Source of the DNA: DATKIY01 sp963726755
GTDB lineage: Bacteria; Actinomycetota; Actinomycetes; JAHEKZ01
Length of the DNA stretch: 64,000 bases
Reading direction: 5' to 3'
Assembly (NCBI GenBank): GCA_963726755.1
Contig: CAVSDB010000003.1
Coordinates: 62,001 to 126,000, forward strand
How positions within the stretch are numbered: the stretch's first letter is position 1; the number at the start of each line of letters is the position of its first letter. Shown one piece after another: positions 38,129 through 47,900 of the stretch. The position numbers were made by a program, and so were the translations under genes. Below the pieces are notes generated by a model. That model saw only the letters and a program-made list of their open reading frames with translations. It searched no databases and was not told the origin of the DNA.

Positions 38129-39172
38129 GTGCGACCACTGCTCAACCCAGGCTTGCGTCGGGTGTGGCGCTCCCCTGACACCGTCCAGTTCGGTGTCGAC
38201 GTCGTGAACCCGGTCGTCCTTGCTGGCGCCGACGACGAAACCGTCGAACTCCTCAACCTCCTCGACGGCACTCGCCTCACTGACGAGGTCATTGAGGTGG
38301 CCGTGCGTGCCGGACAAGACCGCAGCCGCGTCGTGCGAACGTTGGACACCCTCTGTGCTACGTCGGCGGTCATTGATGGCGTCACGTGGCCTGGTGGTCG
38401 CTCGCTGACGACCGGAGCGCGCGCCCGGCTCGCACCCGATCTCGCAGCCGCCACCCTGCGTGGGCGATCAACCATTGGGGCGAACCAACAACACGAACAA
38501 CTGGCGGCCAGCAATGTTCGGGTCTACGGCATCGGTCGACTAGGCGCCACGATGGCGGGCATGCTCGCGGGGGCGGGGCTAGGACGCGTTGAACTAGTCG
38601 ACGACCGCAAAGTAACCGATGCGGACGTCAGCGCTGGGGGTCATCAACCGACCGACATCGGACATCCTCGCGTCGCGCTGCTCGAACGCCTGGCGGAATG
38701 GTCAGTGGCCACCCATCCCAATACCGAGCCCACCGTGGCGGTCGTGACGGATGCCTCAGACAGCCGAGCGATCAGTGCCCAACTCGCTCGCGACCAAATC
38801 CCGCACCTGGTCGTCACTTGCTCGGAGGAGCTTGGCCGAATCGGGCCGCTAGCTGATCCTGGACGAACGGCTTGCTTGCGTTGCTATGACTTCGCGCGCA
38901 CGGACCAGGACCCGGACTGGCCGACGATTGCGCTGCAACTCGACGGCGCATCGCGCGAGATTTCACCTGACGGCATGCTCGCGATCGCCACGGCTACTGG
39001 CGCCGTTCTGCACGTCATCGACTGGCTCTGCGGGGGTCACCCACCGTCTGAAAATGCCGTCGTGGAGGTCTGGCAGCCCTACGGGCAAACGATCACTCAC
39101 CCCCTCGCCCCGCACGCCTCCTGCGGCTGTGCGTGGTCCAGCATCACGGCTCGGGAGACAATGGCTGGGTGA
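38129..39172 (+). CDS. ThiF/E1-like adenylyltransferase-related protein
   Basis: GTG 38129 (AAGGGG upstream); the frame is open to 38009 but overlaps the terminator. 347 residues. An N-terminal winged-helix-like region (LLNLLDGTRLTDEVIEVAVR) is followed by a Rossmann domain: VRVYGIGRLGATMAGMLAGA, GRVELVDDRKVTDADV, then DIGHPRVALLERL. TACLRCYDFARTDQDPDW and ASCGCAW hold cysteines that could bind zinc. It resembles the ThiF domains of leader-binding or Rv3196-like proteins, but the ATP-binding arginine/lysine set is incomplete, so catalysis is uncertain. Its TGA overlaps the GTG of the ABC1 kinase. Confidence 0.72.
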   Translation: MRPLLNPGLRRVWRSPDTVQFGVDVVNPVVLAGADDETVELLNLLDGTRLTDEVIEVAVRAGQDRSRVVRTLDTLCATSAVIDGVTWPGGRSLTTGARARLAPDLAAATLRGRSTIGANQQHEQLAASNVRVYGIGRLGATMAGMLAGAGLGRVELVDDRKVTDADVSAGGHQPTDIGHPRVALLERLAEWSVATHPNTEPTVAVVTDASDSRAISAQLARDQIPHLVVTCSEELGRIGPLADPGRTACLRCYDFARTDQDPDWPTIALQLDGASREISPDGMLAIATATGAVLHVIDWLCGGHPPSENAVVEVWQPYGQTITHPLAPHASCGCAWSSITARETMAG

Positions 39173-40491
39173 CCGACCTTCCGAAGCGCGCTGTGACCCG
39201 CTCAGCCAAGTTGGCGTCATTGCCATTGGGCTTCGCCGGGCGGACGGCAATTGGGTTCGGCAAGCGGGTGGGAGGTAAGCCGGCCGAGGTCGTCATGGCC
39301 GAGGTTCAGCAGCGGACCGCAGAGCAAATGTTCAAGGTCCTGGGTGAGCTCAAGGGCGGCGCCATGAAGGTCGGCCAGGCCATGTCAGTCTTCGAGGCTG
39401 CGCTACCCGAGGAGCTCGCAGGGCCCTATCGAGCGACTTTGGCTCAGTTGCAGGAAGCGGCTCCGGCTCTTCCCGCCGACCGGGTACATGCGGTGCTGGC
39501 GGAGGAACTCGGAGTGCGCTGGCAACAGAAGTTCCAGTCGTTCGACGACACTCCGGCAGCGGCGGCATCCATCGGCCAAGTCCATCGCGCTGTGTGGCGC
39601 GACGGTCGTGATGTCGCTGTAAAGATTCAATACCCAGGGGCTGGCCCAGCGTTACTCTCCGATCTCACTCAGATCGGTCGAGTGATGCGGATGATGGGGC
39701 CGCTCACTCCCGGCTTAGACATGAAGCCGCTTGTTGACGAACTTCGGTCGCGGATGGCTGAAGAGTTGGACTACCACCGCGAAGCTCAGGCGCAACGACG
39801 CTACGCCAAGATCTTCGCCGACGATCCTGACTTCTTCATCCCGCAGATGATCGCCGCCACCGACCACACCCTGGTGTCCGAGTGGGTCGGCGGTACGCCG
39901 TTGCGCGCCATCATCGACGAGGGAACGCCAGCACAACGTGATCGCGCGGGGCAACTGCTGGTTCGGTTCTTGTTCTGCAGCCCTGCTCGCGCTCGACTGC
40001 TGCATGCTGATCCGCATCCCGGCAACTTCCGGTTGCTCGACGATGATCGACTCGCGGTGCTCGACTACGGCGCGGTTGCTCGACTCCCGAAGGGGCTCCC
40101 TCGTTCGATTGGCCGCCTATCGCGCTTGGCGATCGACGGTAAGGCTGACGACGTACTTGACGGGCTTCGCGAGGAACAGTTCGTGCGTCCCGGCGTCGCT
40201 ATCGACGCTCAGAAACTGCTGGACTACCTCGTTCCGTTGCTCGAACCAATGCGACACGAGACCTTCCACTTCCGTCGCGCGTGGCTGCGCGCCGAAGCCA
40301 CGCGCTTGGCTGACCTTCGACAAGCGACTGTGGGCATGAAACTCAACTTGCCGCCGACGTACATGTTCATTCATCGCGTCACGATGGGCGTCATGGGAGT
40401 CCTGTGCCAGTTGGATGCCACAACTGCGGTCCGCGCCGAGTGCGAGGAGTGGTTGCCGGGGTTCGCTACCAAATCACCCCGTGCAAGCTGA
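39169..40491 (+). CDS. ABC1/UbiB (AarF-like) atypical kinase
   Basis: GTG 39169 overlaps the upstream stop (GTGA); the frame is open to 39133. 440 residues. GELKGGAMKVGQAMSVFEAA is the KxGQ motif, AAASIGQVHRAVWRDGRDVA then VKIQYPG the A-rich nucleotide loop and lysine, LHADPHPGNFRLLDD the catalytic loop and VLDYGAVARLP the metal motif. These atypical kinases regulate lipid or quinone metabolism; the substrate is not known. Matches Rv3197, located beside whiB7 as in Mycobacterium. A hairpin terminator follows the stop. Confidence 0.93.
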   Translation: MTDLPKRAVTRSAKLASLPLGFAGRTAIGFGKRVGGKPAEVVMAEVQQRTAEQMFKVLGELKGGAMKVGQAMSVFEAALPEELAGPYRATLAQLQEAAPALPADRVHAVLAEELGVRWQQKFQSFDDTPAAAASIGQVHRAVWRDGRDVAVKIQYPGAGPALLSDLTQIGRVMRMMGPLTPGLDMKPLVDELRSRMAEELDYHREAQAQRRYAKIFADDPDFFIPQMIAATDHTLVSEWVGGTPLRAIIDEGTPAQRDRAGQLLVRFLFCSPARARLLHADPHPGNFRLLDDDRLAVLDYGAVARLPKGLPRSIGRLSRLAIDGKADDVLDGLREEQFVRPGVAIDAQKLLDYLVPLLEPMRHETFHFRRAWLRAEATRLADLRQATVGMKLNLPPTYMFIHRVTMGVMGVLCQLDATTAVRAECEEWLPGFATKSPRAS

Positions 40492-40509
40492 TGACCCCAG
40501 ACAGACGAC

Positions 40510-40539
40510 TACGCCCCACTCGCAGACGGGCGAGTGGGG
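40510..40539. terminator. Bidirectional terminator between ABC1 kinase and small ORF
   Basis: CGCCCCACTCGC (40510-40521) pairs with GCGAGTGGGGCG (40528-40539), and GACT/AGTC extends the stem. Located 19 bases after the kinase stop and 21 before the stop of the convergent small gene. Confidence 0.85.
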
Positions 40540-40559
40540 CGCAGTCGGTTCCTTCACAA

Positions 40560-40739
40560 TCAGTCCACTGAAGCGACTGACGAAACGGCCGACCGAAGAA
40601 TCTGTCGGACGTGTGCTGATCGTTGAGCCCGTCGATGCGCTCGCCGAGCTGCTACGGCTCGAATGGCGTGCGCATTGACCTGGCTCTCGGACAGTTGCAG
40701 TTGCAACTGACTTCGAACGAGATCCTCATGCAAAAACAT
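40560..40739 (-). CDS. Small basic helical protein downstream of whiB7
   Basis: 59 residues from ATG 40739 with AAGGAG six bases upstream (a second ATG at 40757 is less likely). FLHEDLVRSQLQLQLSESQV then AIRAVAARRAHRRAQRSAHV: an arginine-rich amphipathic helix. I recall short proteins that begin MFLHxxLVR and end in arginine-rich helices as common in actinobacteria. It lies 63 bases after whiB7 on the same strand, so it is likely co-transcribed. Function unknown. Confidence 0.6.
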   Translation of the reverse strand: MFLHEDLVRSQLQLQLSESQVNAHAIRAVAARRAHRRAQRSAHVRQILRSAVSSVASVD

Positions 40740-40802
40740 TGTGTTCTCCTTGGTCATAAGTCTTCGGAATGCTGGATGCCCGAGTCGCTGCCTGAACCTG
40801 TG

Positions 40803-41081
40803 TCAGGCAGCGACCTTGCGCGGACGTCCACGTGGACGCTTGCGCGGGACGACTGCACCCTGCTCGAACAGCTCGCCACCCCAAACGCCCCACGGCTCGC
40901 GCCTGGCCACCGCACCCGTCAGGCATTCGGCGAGCAGCGGACAACCACGGCACAACGCCTTGGCTTCCTCGACACCTGCCGGCGTCTCGGCGAACCAGAG
41001 CTCCGGGTCGGCAACATGACACGGCAGTGCCGTGCTGACGGTTGCCTGATCGCTGATCCAGTCGATCGTCAAGGTGCTCAT
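40803..41081 (-). CDS. whiB7: WhiB7-type transcriptional regulator
   Basis: ATG 41081 follows GGAGGTG by a normal spacing. 92 residues with the [4Fe-4S] ligands C21, C44, C47 and C53 (HVADPELWFAE, ALCRGCPLLAEC), the WhiB turn GVWGG (65-69), and an AT-hook KRPRGRPRK (81-89) at the C-terminus. The AT-hook marks the WhiB7 class, the sigma-factor-A partner that activates ribosome-targeting antibiotic resistance genes. It sits between ABC1 kinase and uvrD2 as in Mycobacterium. A long structured leader upstream (41082-41546) indicates regulation by attenuation. Confidence 0.96.
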   Translation of the reverse strand: MSTLTIDWISDQATVSTALPCHVADPELWFAETPAGVEEAKALCRGCPLLAECLTGAVARREPWGVWGGELFEQGAVVPRKRPRGRPRKVAA

Positions 41082-41101
41082 CGGGTTCACCTCCACTTTT
41101 T

Positions 41102-41119
41102 GGTCGGGGGTCTGCCCTG
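41102..41119 (-). promoter_or_regulatory. Hairpin near the whiB7 ribosome binding site
   Basis: GGTCTGCC-AG-GGCAGACC is an inverted repeat with eight-base arms, about 20 bases upstream of the whiB7 start. It may mask or expose the ribosome binding site, or be part of the antiterminated conformation. Confidence 0.55.
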
Positions 41120-41170
41120 GCAGACCGCTGAAAGTCTTAGATTTGAAATTTCGTAGACCTGAGGTCATAG

Positions 41171-41205
41171 AAAAAGGCCACGGATCCCGGTTCGGGTCCG
41201 TGGCC
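41171..41205 (-). terminator. Intrinsic terminator in the whiB7 leader (attenuator)
   Basis: On the minus strand GGCCACGGACCC pairs with GGATCCGTGGCC (one G-U) and is followed by TTTTT. It lies 24 bases after the uORF stop and ~90 before whiB7. A competing pair GCGGCC/GGCCGC spans the uORF stop. This is the layout of whiB7 attenuators, in which ribosome stalling on the uORF prevents termination. Confidence 0.85.
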
Positions 41206-41229
41206 TGGACTTGCGGCCAGTCGAAGGGA

Positions 41230-41409
41230 CTAGGCCGCGTCATTCCAGACGTCAGAACCCGAGTGCTGCCCGGCGGGCACGCGAAGAGCCGCTGTCGGCC
41301 CATCGATGGCGCGCCTAAGCGCGGCACAGCCGTGGGTGGACCGGGCAGGCAGCAGAGCGAATCCGCTCAGGTGACGATTCGAGATCGTCCGCGTCAATTC
41401 TCTTTTCAT
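41230..41409 (-). CDS. whiB7 leader uORF (regulatory peptide)
   Basis: 59 codons from ATG 41409 with a strong GGGAGGC seven bases upstream. The peptide is MKRELTRTISNRHLSGFALL then PARSTHGCAALRRAID. It is on the same strand as whiB7, ends at TAG 41230, and precedes the leader terminator. whiB7 leaders in mycobacteria and relatives carry such uORFs, whose stalled translation under ribosome inhibitors turns on the gene. The peptide itself need not have a function. Confidence 0.75.
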   Translation of the reverse strand: MKRELTRTISNRHLSGFALLPARSTHGCAALRRAIDGPTAALRVPAGQHSGSDVWNDAA

Positions 41410-41546
41410 GCTGCCTCCCTTCTCGATCAAAGCCCCAGCGATAGTTGCGGTTCTTGCACCACAACCCAAACGTCACACGACGTATTCCGGAAGATTAACG
41501 TGGCTACCACACTCAGGCAACTGATTTAATTTCGGCGAGTCGCGAC
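41410..41546 (-). promoter_or_regulatory. whiB7 promoter region
   Basis: 137 bases between the uvrD2 stop (41547) and the uORF. It is A/T-rich for this genome (AATTAAATCAG at its upstream end), as expected for the AT-hook-assisted WhiB7 autoregulated promoter. No exact boxes assigned. Confidence 0.5.
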
Positions 41547-43646
41547 TCAGTCTGAAGCGGCAACCAACGCGAGCAACTCGTCCCCGTATCGGTCAAGTTT
41601 GGTGCGCCCGATTCCCGGAATCGCCAGCAGCCCGGTGGAATCGGCTGGTTTGTCCGAAGCGATCGCGGTCAACGTGGCGTCGGTGAAGACCACAAACGCC
41701 GGAATGCTCTCGGCTTCGGCGATCTGAAGCCGCCACGCTCTGAGCCGCTCAAAGAGGTCGAGATCGACGGTGACCTCACACTGCGAGCAGTGGCGCAGCT
41801 TGCGTTCCAGGGGTGTGGTCAGCGCCCGGCCGCAGGAAACACACGATGCTGACCGCGAACGAGATTTACGTCCGGCAGCGGACGCACCCGGCTGGGCGCG
41901 CACGCCGTCCAGGGCCAAGAACCGTGACGGTTTTCGGCTCGCCCGACCACCAGGTACCCGTGACGACGCCCAACTGAACGCTAAGTGTTCTCGGGCACGG
42001 GTCACTCCGACGTACATCAACCGTCGCTCTTCTTCGACCTGAGCCGGTGTTGTTGCGTAGGTGATCGGCAGCGTGCCGTCGACCAAGCCGACCAAGAACA
42101 CTGCGCGCCACTCCAAGCCTTTGGCGGCGTGCAGAGACGCCAGCGTGACACCGTCGACCGCTGGAGCATGTTGCGCCTTGACCCGGTGCTCGAGTTCTAC
42201 GAGCAGGTCGGTCATCGTCGAGTCGGGTTGCACGGCGGTGATTTCTTCAGCCAGCGCAACTAACGCCGCTAGCGACTCCCAACGGTTCCGCGTCTCGCCG
42301 GGACCATCAGGTGGCTTCGAGCGAAACCCCGCGGTGGCCAGGACGTCGCGTACTTGCGACGGCAGGTCTGGTCCAACCTCGCCGGCGCGCGCCGCTCCGC
42401 GTATCAACGTGATGCCGTCTCGCACCTCAGGTCGATCGAAGAACCGTTCGCCACCGCGCACCAAGTAGGGAAGACCGGCCGCCGAAAGTGCGTCCTCGTA
42501 CGCTTCGCTTTGCGCGTTGATCCGATACAACACCGCAATGTCTTTGGCGGACATCCCCTTGCTGATCAATGCCTTGATCGCCGAGGCAACCGCGGTCGCT
42601 TCGGCTGGTTCATCTGGGAACCCGGTATACGTCGGAGCAGGACCTGGGGCTTGCTGCGAGACCAGATGGAGGCGAAGTTTCGCCGCGTCACCCGAAGCAC
42701 CGGCGACGACAGCGTTTGCAGCCTCAACGATCTGTGGAGTCGACCGGTAGTTCCTGACTAACTTCACCTGCTCGCAGTTTGGGTACCGATTGTCAAAGTT
42801 GAGAAGGAATTTCGGTGACGCACCAGCGAACGAATAGATGGTCTGGCTGGCATCGCCAACCACCGTCAGGTCATCGCGTTCGCCGAGCCAGAGATCCAGC
42901 AACCGTTGTTGCACCGGGCTGACGTCCTGGTATTCGTCGACGAGGAAGCACCGGTACTGGCCACGCACGCTGGCTGACATCGATCGGTCGTCGTCGATCA
43001 TCGCCGCTGTCAACAGCAGAACGTCTTCGAAGTCGATGACGCCACGCTCACGTTTGACGTCCTCGTAGGTACCGTAGATCGATGCCACGGACTGGGGCGT
43101 CAGGTCGGCTGGCATCGTGCGACCGGCCTGTTCGGCGGCCAGTGCGTAGGCCTCGGGACGGACTTGGCTCACCTTGGCCCACTCGATCTCAGCCGACAGG
43201 TCGCGAACCGTTGAGCGGTCCGGCTTAACCCGGCAGCGCGATGCCGCCTCGGCGACCGGCTGGGCCTTCGCTCCGATCACCGACGGCGGTTCACCACCGA
43301 CGACCGTGGGCCAGAAGTAGCGAAGTTGCCGGAGTGCCGCAGAGTGGAAGGTCCGCGCCTGGACCCCACTGGTACGCAATCCGCGGAGCCTGCCTCGCAA
43401 TTCACCTGCAGCTCTGGCGGTGAACGTCACGGCGAGAATCTCGTCGGTCATCGCCTGCCCCGAGTGAACGAGGTAGGCGATCCGGTGCGTGAGCGCCCGG
43501 GTCTTACCCGTGCCAGCGCCAGCGAGGATGCAGACCGGGCCGCGTGGCGCCGTCGCGACGGCCCGCTGCTCGGGGTCGAGGCCCTCGAGTACCCATTCGG
43601 CTGACGCGGGCGCCCCGGGAGGCAGCACGTCATCGGGGGCGGTCAT
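41547..43646 (-). CDS. uvrD2: ATP-dependent DNA helicase UvrD2 with HRDC domain
   Basis: 699 residues. Walker A VCILAGAGTGKTRALTHRIA near residue 42; motif II LVDEYQDVSPVQQRLLDLW; motif III VVGDASQTIYSFAGASPKFL; motif V VDGVTLASLHAAKGLEW; motif VI YVGVTRAREHLAFSW. A four-cysteine knuckle (CVSCGRALTTPLERKLRHCS) and a C-terminal HRDC domain (RLRAWRLQIAEAESIPAFVV, LLAIPGIGRTKLDRYGDELL) define UvrD2, essential in mycobacteria. It diverges from the mycoredoxin gene. Confidence 0.96.
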   Translation of the reverse strand: MTAPDDVLPPGAPASAEWVLEGLDPEQRAVATAPRGPVCILAGAGTGKTRALTHRIAYLVHSGQAMTDEILAVTFTARAAGELRGRLRGLRTSGVQARTFHSAALRQLRYFWPTVVGGEPPSVIGAKAQPVAEAASRCRVKPDRSTVRDLSAEIEWAKVSQVRPEAYALAAEQAGRTMPADLTPQSVASIYGTYEDVKRERGVIDFEDVLLLTAAMIDDDRSMSASVRGQYRCFLVDEYQDVSPVQQRLLDLWLGERDDLTVVGDASQTIYSFAGASPKFLLNFDNRYPNCEQVKLVRNYRSTPQIVEAANAVVAGASGDAAKLRLHLVSQQAPGPAPTYTGFPDEPAEATAVASAIKALISKGMSAKDIAVLYRINAQSEAYEDALSAAGLPYLVRGGERFFDRPEVRDGITLIRGAARAGEVGPDLPSQVRDVLATAGFRSKPPDGPGETRNRWESLAALVALAEEITAVQPDSTMTDLLVELEHRVKAQHAPAVDGVTLASLHAAKGLEWRAVFLVGLVDGTLPITYATTPAQVEEERRLMYVGVTRAREHLAFSWASSRVPGGRASRKPSRFLALDGVRAQPGASAAGRKSRSRSASCVSCGRALTTPLERKLRHCSQCEVTVDLDLFERLRAWRLQIAEAESIPAFVVFTDATLTAIASDKPADSTGLLAIPGIGRTKLDRYGDELLALVAASD

Positions 43647-43759
43647 GCTGGCATCCTCGCAGCCACCGGCGACATGTCGGCATCGACCGGGAAGGATTGG
43701 GGGCAGACCGGCGTTAGGTCGCAGGTGCCTGTGCGCACCCCAGACTCAAAAGGAGCACG

Positions 43760-44008
43760 ATGACGGCCCGGCTGATCATGTACACGACGACGTTCTGTGG
43801 TCCGTGTCAACGACTCAAGATTCAGTTGGGTGAAGCGAACATCGACTTCGACGAAGTGAACATCGAAACCGACGAGGCTGCGGCAGCCTGGGTGAAGTCG
43901 ATCAACTCGGGGAATCGAACCGTGCCAACGTTGCGCTTCGCCGACGACACCACGATGACCAACCCGAGCCTGGCTCAGGTCACCGCCAAGCTCAACGCCG
44001 CGAACTAA
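43760..44008 (+). CDS. mrx1: Mycoredoxin / glutaredoxin-like protein
   Basis: 82 residues, ATG 43760 with AAAGGAG upstream. A thioredoxin fold with TTTFCGPCQRLKIQLGEANI; C13 and C16 form the active site. CGPC differs from the CGYC of Mycobacterium Mrx1 but the rest (NSGNRTVPTLRFADDTTMTN) matches. It reduces mycothiol-mixed disulfides in the cytoplasm. The gene is divergent from uvrD2 and converges on nudC, the same order as Rv3198c-Rv3198A-Rv3199c. Confidence 0.92.
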   Translation: MTARLIMYTTTFCGPCQRLKIQLGEANIDFDEVNIETDEAAAAWVKSINSGNRTVPTLRFADDTTMTNPSLAQVTAKLNAAN

Positions 44009-44943
44009 CGCCAGACGGCATCAGCCGGTGCCTCCGGTAATTCACTGCCGAACCAACGTTCGATCAGGCGCCGAGAAATCGAAATCCCGCCAGGGGCGAC
44101 GACAGTCCCCGATGCGATCGCAGCCCCGAATTCGTCACGAGAAAACCAACGAACGTCTGACAACTCCTCGCCGTCGGCGATCGGCTGCTGTTCGGTAGCG
44201 CGAGCAGTGAACCCGAGCATCAACGACGCCGGAAATGGCCATGGTTGCGAACCGAGATAACGGACGTCAGTGACGACCACGCCCGACTCCTCAGCGACCT
44301 CTCGGATGACGGCTTGCTCGGCCGACTCCCCCGGTTCGACGAATCCCGCCAGGGTCGAGTAGCGGCCCTCGGGCCAGACCGCTTGTCGACCGAGTAAGGC
44401 ACGATCAGTTGGATCCGTGACAAGCATGATGACCGCAGGGTCAGTACGCGGGAAGTGAAGTGTGCCGTCCGATACGCAACGTCGCTCAGCGCCGGCTGCG
44501 ACAGGCTCGGTTGGCTCACCGCACTGCGGACACCGGATGTGGGCGGCGTGCCAGTTGGCCAGCGCAATTGCATGAGCCAGCAGTTGTGCCTCATCTGCTG
44601 CAACCGACGTGGCCAAGTGTCGCAGGTCGCCTGACTCCTCATCCTCGGGCAACGAGTCAACCCGGATCGCGAAATAGGCGGTGTTGTTAGCCCCGACGCC
44701 CAACAAGTAACGCTCACCCTTAGGCGCCTCGTTGGGAGGCCGCCAACCCAGGTGAACGACACCGGCTTCGGTCATCGCCGTAGCTTTCCCGTCAGCGACC
44801 GGGAGCACGCGCGTTCGTGGATCGTCCCAGCGCTGTTGTAACCAGTCGTCGTCGGTGCGTCGCGCGGTCATTCGGTCGACCCGGCCGCCCGTCAGGGCGA
44901 GGTCATTGAGCGGCGAGAAGTCGCCTCCGGACGATTCGGTCAC
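44005..44943 (-). CDS. nudC: NADH/NAD-cap pyrophosphatase NudC
   Basis: GTG 44943 overlaps the adnB stop (GTGA); an open frame continues to 45168 but lies within adnB. 312 residues. Zinc knuckle AHIRCPQCGEPTEPVAAGAE with RRCVSDGTLHFPR; Nudix box GFVEPGESAEQAVIREVAEE then SGV; SQPWPFPASLMLGF is the NudC-specific motif. It hydrolyses NADH and removes NAD caps from RNA. Coupled translation with adnB is suggested by the overlap. Confidence 0.93.
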   Translation of the reverse strand: MTESSGGDFSPLNDLALTGGRVDRMTARRTDDDWLQQRWDDPRTRVLPVADGKATAMTEAGVVHLGWRPPNEAPKGERYLLGVGANNTAYFAIRVDSLPEDEESGDLRHLATSVAADEAQLLAHAIALANWHAAHIRCPQCGEPTEPVAAGAERRCVSDGTLHFPRTDPAVIMLVTDPTDRALLGRQAVWPEGRYSTLAGFVEPGESAEQAVIREVAEESGVVVTDVRYLGSQPWPFPASLMLGFTARATEQQPIADGEELSDVRWFSRDEFGAAIASGTVVAPGGISISRRLIERWFGSELPEAPADAVWR

Positions 44944-47900
44944 GCCGACGAGCGTACGACCTGGTGGGCTGCGAGCATCATTTCGAGTTCGTCGCGCGCC
45001 GGTAGGTCGTCGTGATACTCGACGACGCCACGCGACACGTAGTAGAACGCGCAGCGAACTCGCTCCAGCGGAACTCCGCGGAGTTCGGCCCACGCCAATC
45101 TGTAGATCGCTAATTGCAGTGGGTCCGCCTTCTGCCGACCGGTCTTCCAGTCGATCACTTCGAACCACCGCCCGTCGTCATCACCGGCGACCTCGTAGAC
45201 CGCGTCGATTCGGCCGCTAATGACCTGGCCAGCAAGCATCAACTGGAACGGTGCCTCGATTGCTAGCGGAAGGCGATCGGCGTACGGACCGACTTCGAAA
45301 GCTGCTTGTAGTTCCGTCAGCTCGGCATCCGACGACGATGACGCATCGTCGAGCGCATCAAGGTCGATAAGCGGTTCGCTCCCGAAGCGAGTCTCGACCC
45401 ACTGGTGGAATGTGGTTCCCCGTCGGGCGCTGGGAGCAGGAGGACGTGGCATCGGCCGCACCAGCTCGCGCGCGAAGTTGTCCGGATTCTTGGCCAACCT
45501 GAGCAGACTCGACGCTGACAGCGTCGACGGCAGCCGCACTTCTTGGTGCGGCTGATCGGCACTAGCGACTTCGGTCAGCAAGGCTTTCAGATCTGCGTCC
45601 CAGCCAGCAACGAGTGTTGCTGCGATAGACCCGGGCACCAGGGACATCTGCGTGGACTGATTCCGAGCCGTCACTGCCTCACGTCGACGGCCGATGGCGC
45701 AGACGCACCAGCTCGGCACCATCTCGGCGAGCCGCTGCAGCATCGGGCTCGAGTTCGGGCGGCCAGGCAACCTCAGGAGGCGACAAGTTGGGGTTAGCGG
45801 TGTCGGCTATCGGTTCGGGCGCCCATGCGCCCACGATCCCGCCGCCACGCAGGCAGTGCTGATATGCCTCCTCGATGAACGCTCCAGGTCCCCTCGGCCG
45901 CTTCTGCGTCGGCCCCCACCAGTGAGCAGACAGCAAGACACTGGCGGCCGCCCGAGTGACCGCAACGTAGGCAAGTCGTCGTTCCTCGACGAGGTCGCGA
46001 GCTGCCATCTCGTGACGAAAACGCTGGCACCCTTTGTTGCCAGACCAGTCCGAGACTGTGGGGAAGTCGCTCGCGTCGCCTCTCAGCGCAAACGGCAGGA
46101 CTTGCGCTCGGGACGTCCATAACGAGCGACCGCGCGTCGACGGAAATGAATCCTTGACCATCCCTGGCAGATAGACCGTTGGCCACTCCAGCCCCTTGGC
46201 TTTGTGAACCGTCATCACCTTTACCGTGTTCGCACCCGACGGTTGCGCCGTGTCCAATCCGCCCTCGTACTGAGACGACGCAGCAAGAAAAGCAAGGAAC
46301 GAACTCACTGTGGCGTTGCCATCGAGATCGGCAAAGCCCGCGGCCAGCGACATAAAGGTGGCGAGATTGTCGGTTCGGTTGACCGTGGCAGCGTTGGACG
46401 CCAGAGCGGCTTCGACCGACAGCCCAGTCGTGTCAAGGATGAGTCGAATCAGATCGAGCAGTGAGTCGGCGCGACGTGATCGAAATATCTTCAACTCCGC
46501 ATCAAGTTGCGACAACCGATCCCGCGCCTCGGGCGAGAAGGCGGCCCGTCCGGGATCGTGGACGGCGTCCGCGAGCGACACGATCTCGGCTGAGTCGATA
46601 CCTGCGACGGCCGCCTGAAGTGACAGGGCGAGATCATCGCCGTGGTCGTGACGCGTGGTAGAAACCAACGCCCTGGCCCGCGAACCGAGGAGCGCGAGGT
46701 CACGTGCGCCGAGCCGGAACCGAGGCCCGGTGAGCAGTCTGATCATCGCGGGGTTCGCGCCCGGATCGTCGAGAACTTGCAGCACAGCGACGAGATCTGC
46801 GATCTCTGGCAACTCCAGTAAGCCGGTCAACCCGACGACTTCTACCGGCACACCGCGACTGACCAATGACCGATGTATTGCACTGAAGCTGCCCCCGGTT
46901 CGACAGAGGATGGCGATGGACTTTGGTTCTTCACCGCGCTCAACGCGTGACGCAACGTCAGCACTGAGCCAGTCAATCTCGTCATTGAAGGTCTCGTGCA
47001 GGCTGACATGAACATCACCGGTGGCTGCCAGATCCTCGCGCGGGTGCAGCGGCTCGATTCCTGGCTGCTGTTCGCGCAGCGGTTCAGCGAGACCGTTGGC
47101 GAGGTCGAGGATTCGTTCGCCAGATCTGTTGTTGCGCGACAGGGACAGCACTGCCGCCGAGGTACCGGCTACCGAGAACTCTCGGTTGAAATCGAGGATG
47201 TTGCGAACCGAAGCGCCGCGCCAGCCGTAGATGGCTTGGAAGGGATCTCCGACCGCGGTCACAGCATGGGCGTTGCCGAACAGGGCGAGCAGCAGTCGCT
47301 TCTGTGCGATCGAAGTGTCCTGGTACTCATCGAGAAGCACAGCGGGGAACCGTTCGCGTTCGGAGTCGACCACCACCGGATGCCCCTCGGCAAGGAGTGC
47401 GGCGCTGGCCATCTGGTCGCCGAAGTCGACAACACCCCTGCGCAGCTTCTCTCGACGAAACTCGCGAACCATCTCAAGCAGCTCCCCACGCGCGCGGGCG
47501 GCGGATTCAGCCGAAGCTGGTCCGCTGGTCAGCTTTCCGGCTTCGATACGCAGGCGTTCTAGGGACTGCACTAGGCGTTGATCGTGAGCATCAACTGCCG
47601 AGGGATCGACGAGGTGCTCGTTGAGCTCGGAGTCAAGTGCGACTACCGCCTGGGTCAGTTCCACAACCCGACCGGTGAGGTGTTCGAAAGGTCCGGCGGT
47701 ACGTCGCACTACCCGTTCCGCGATCTGGAATCGACTGGCATCGGCGATGAGTTGTGCGGATGGCTCAAGACCGGCGTGGAGACCGTACTCGCGCAACAGT
47801 CCAGCGGCGTACGCGTGATAGGTGGAGATGGTCGGAGCGCCCTCGGCGAGTTCGAACCCAGAGTTGTGAGAGTCGGCTGAGCGCACGTCGCACGCGATCT

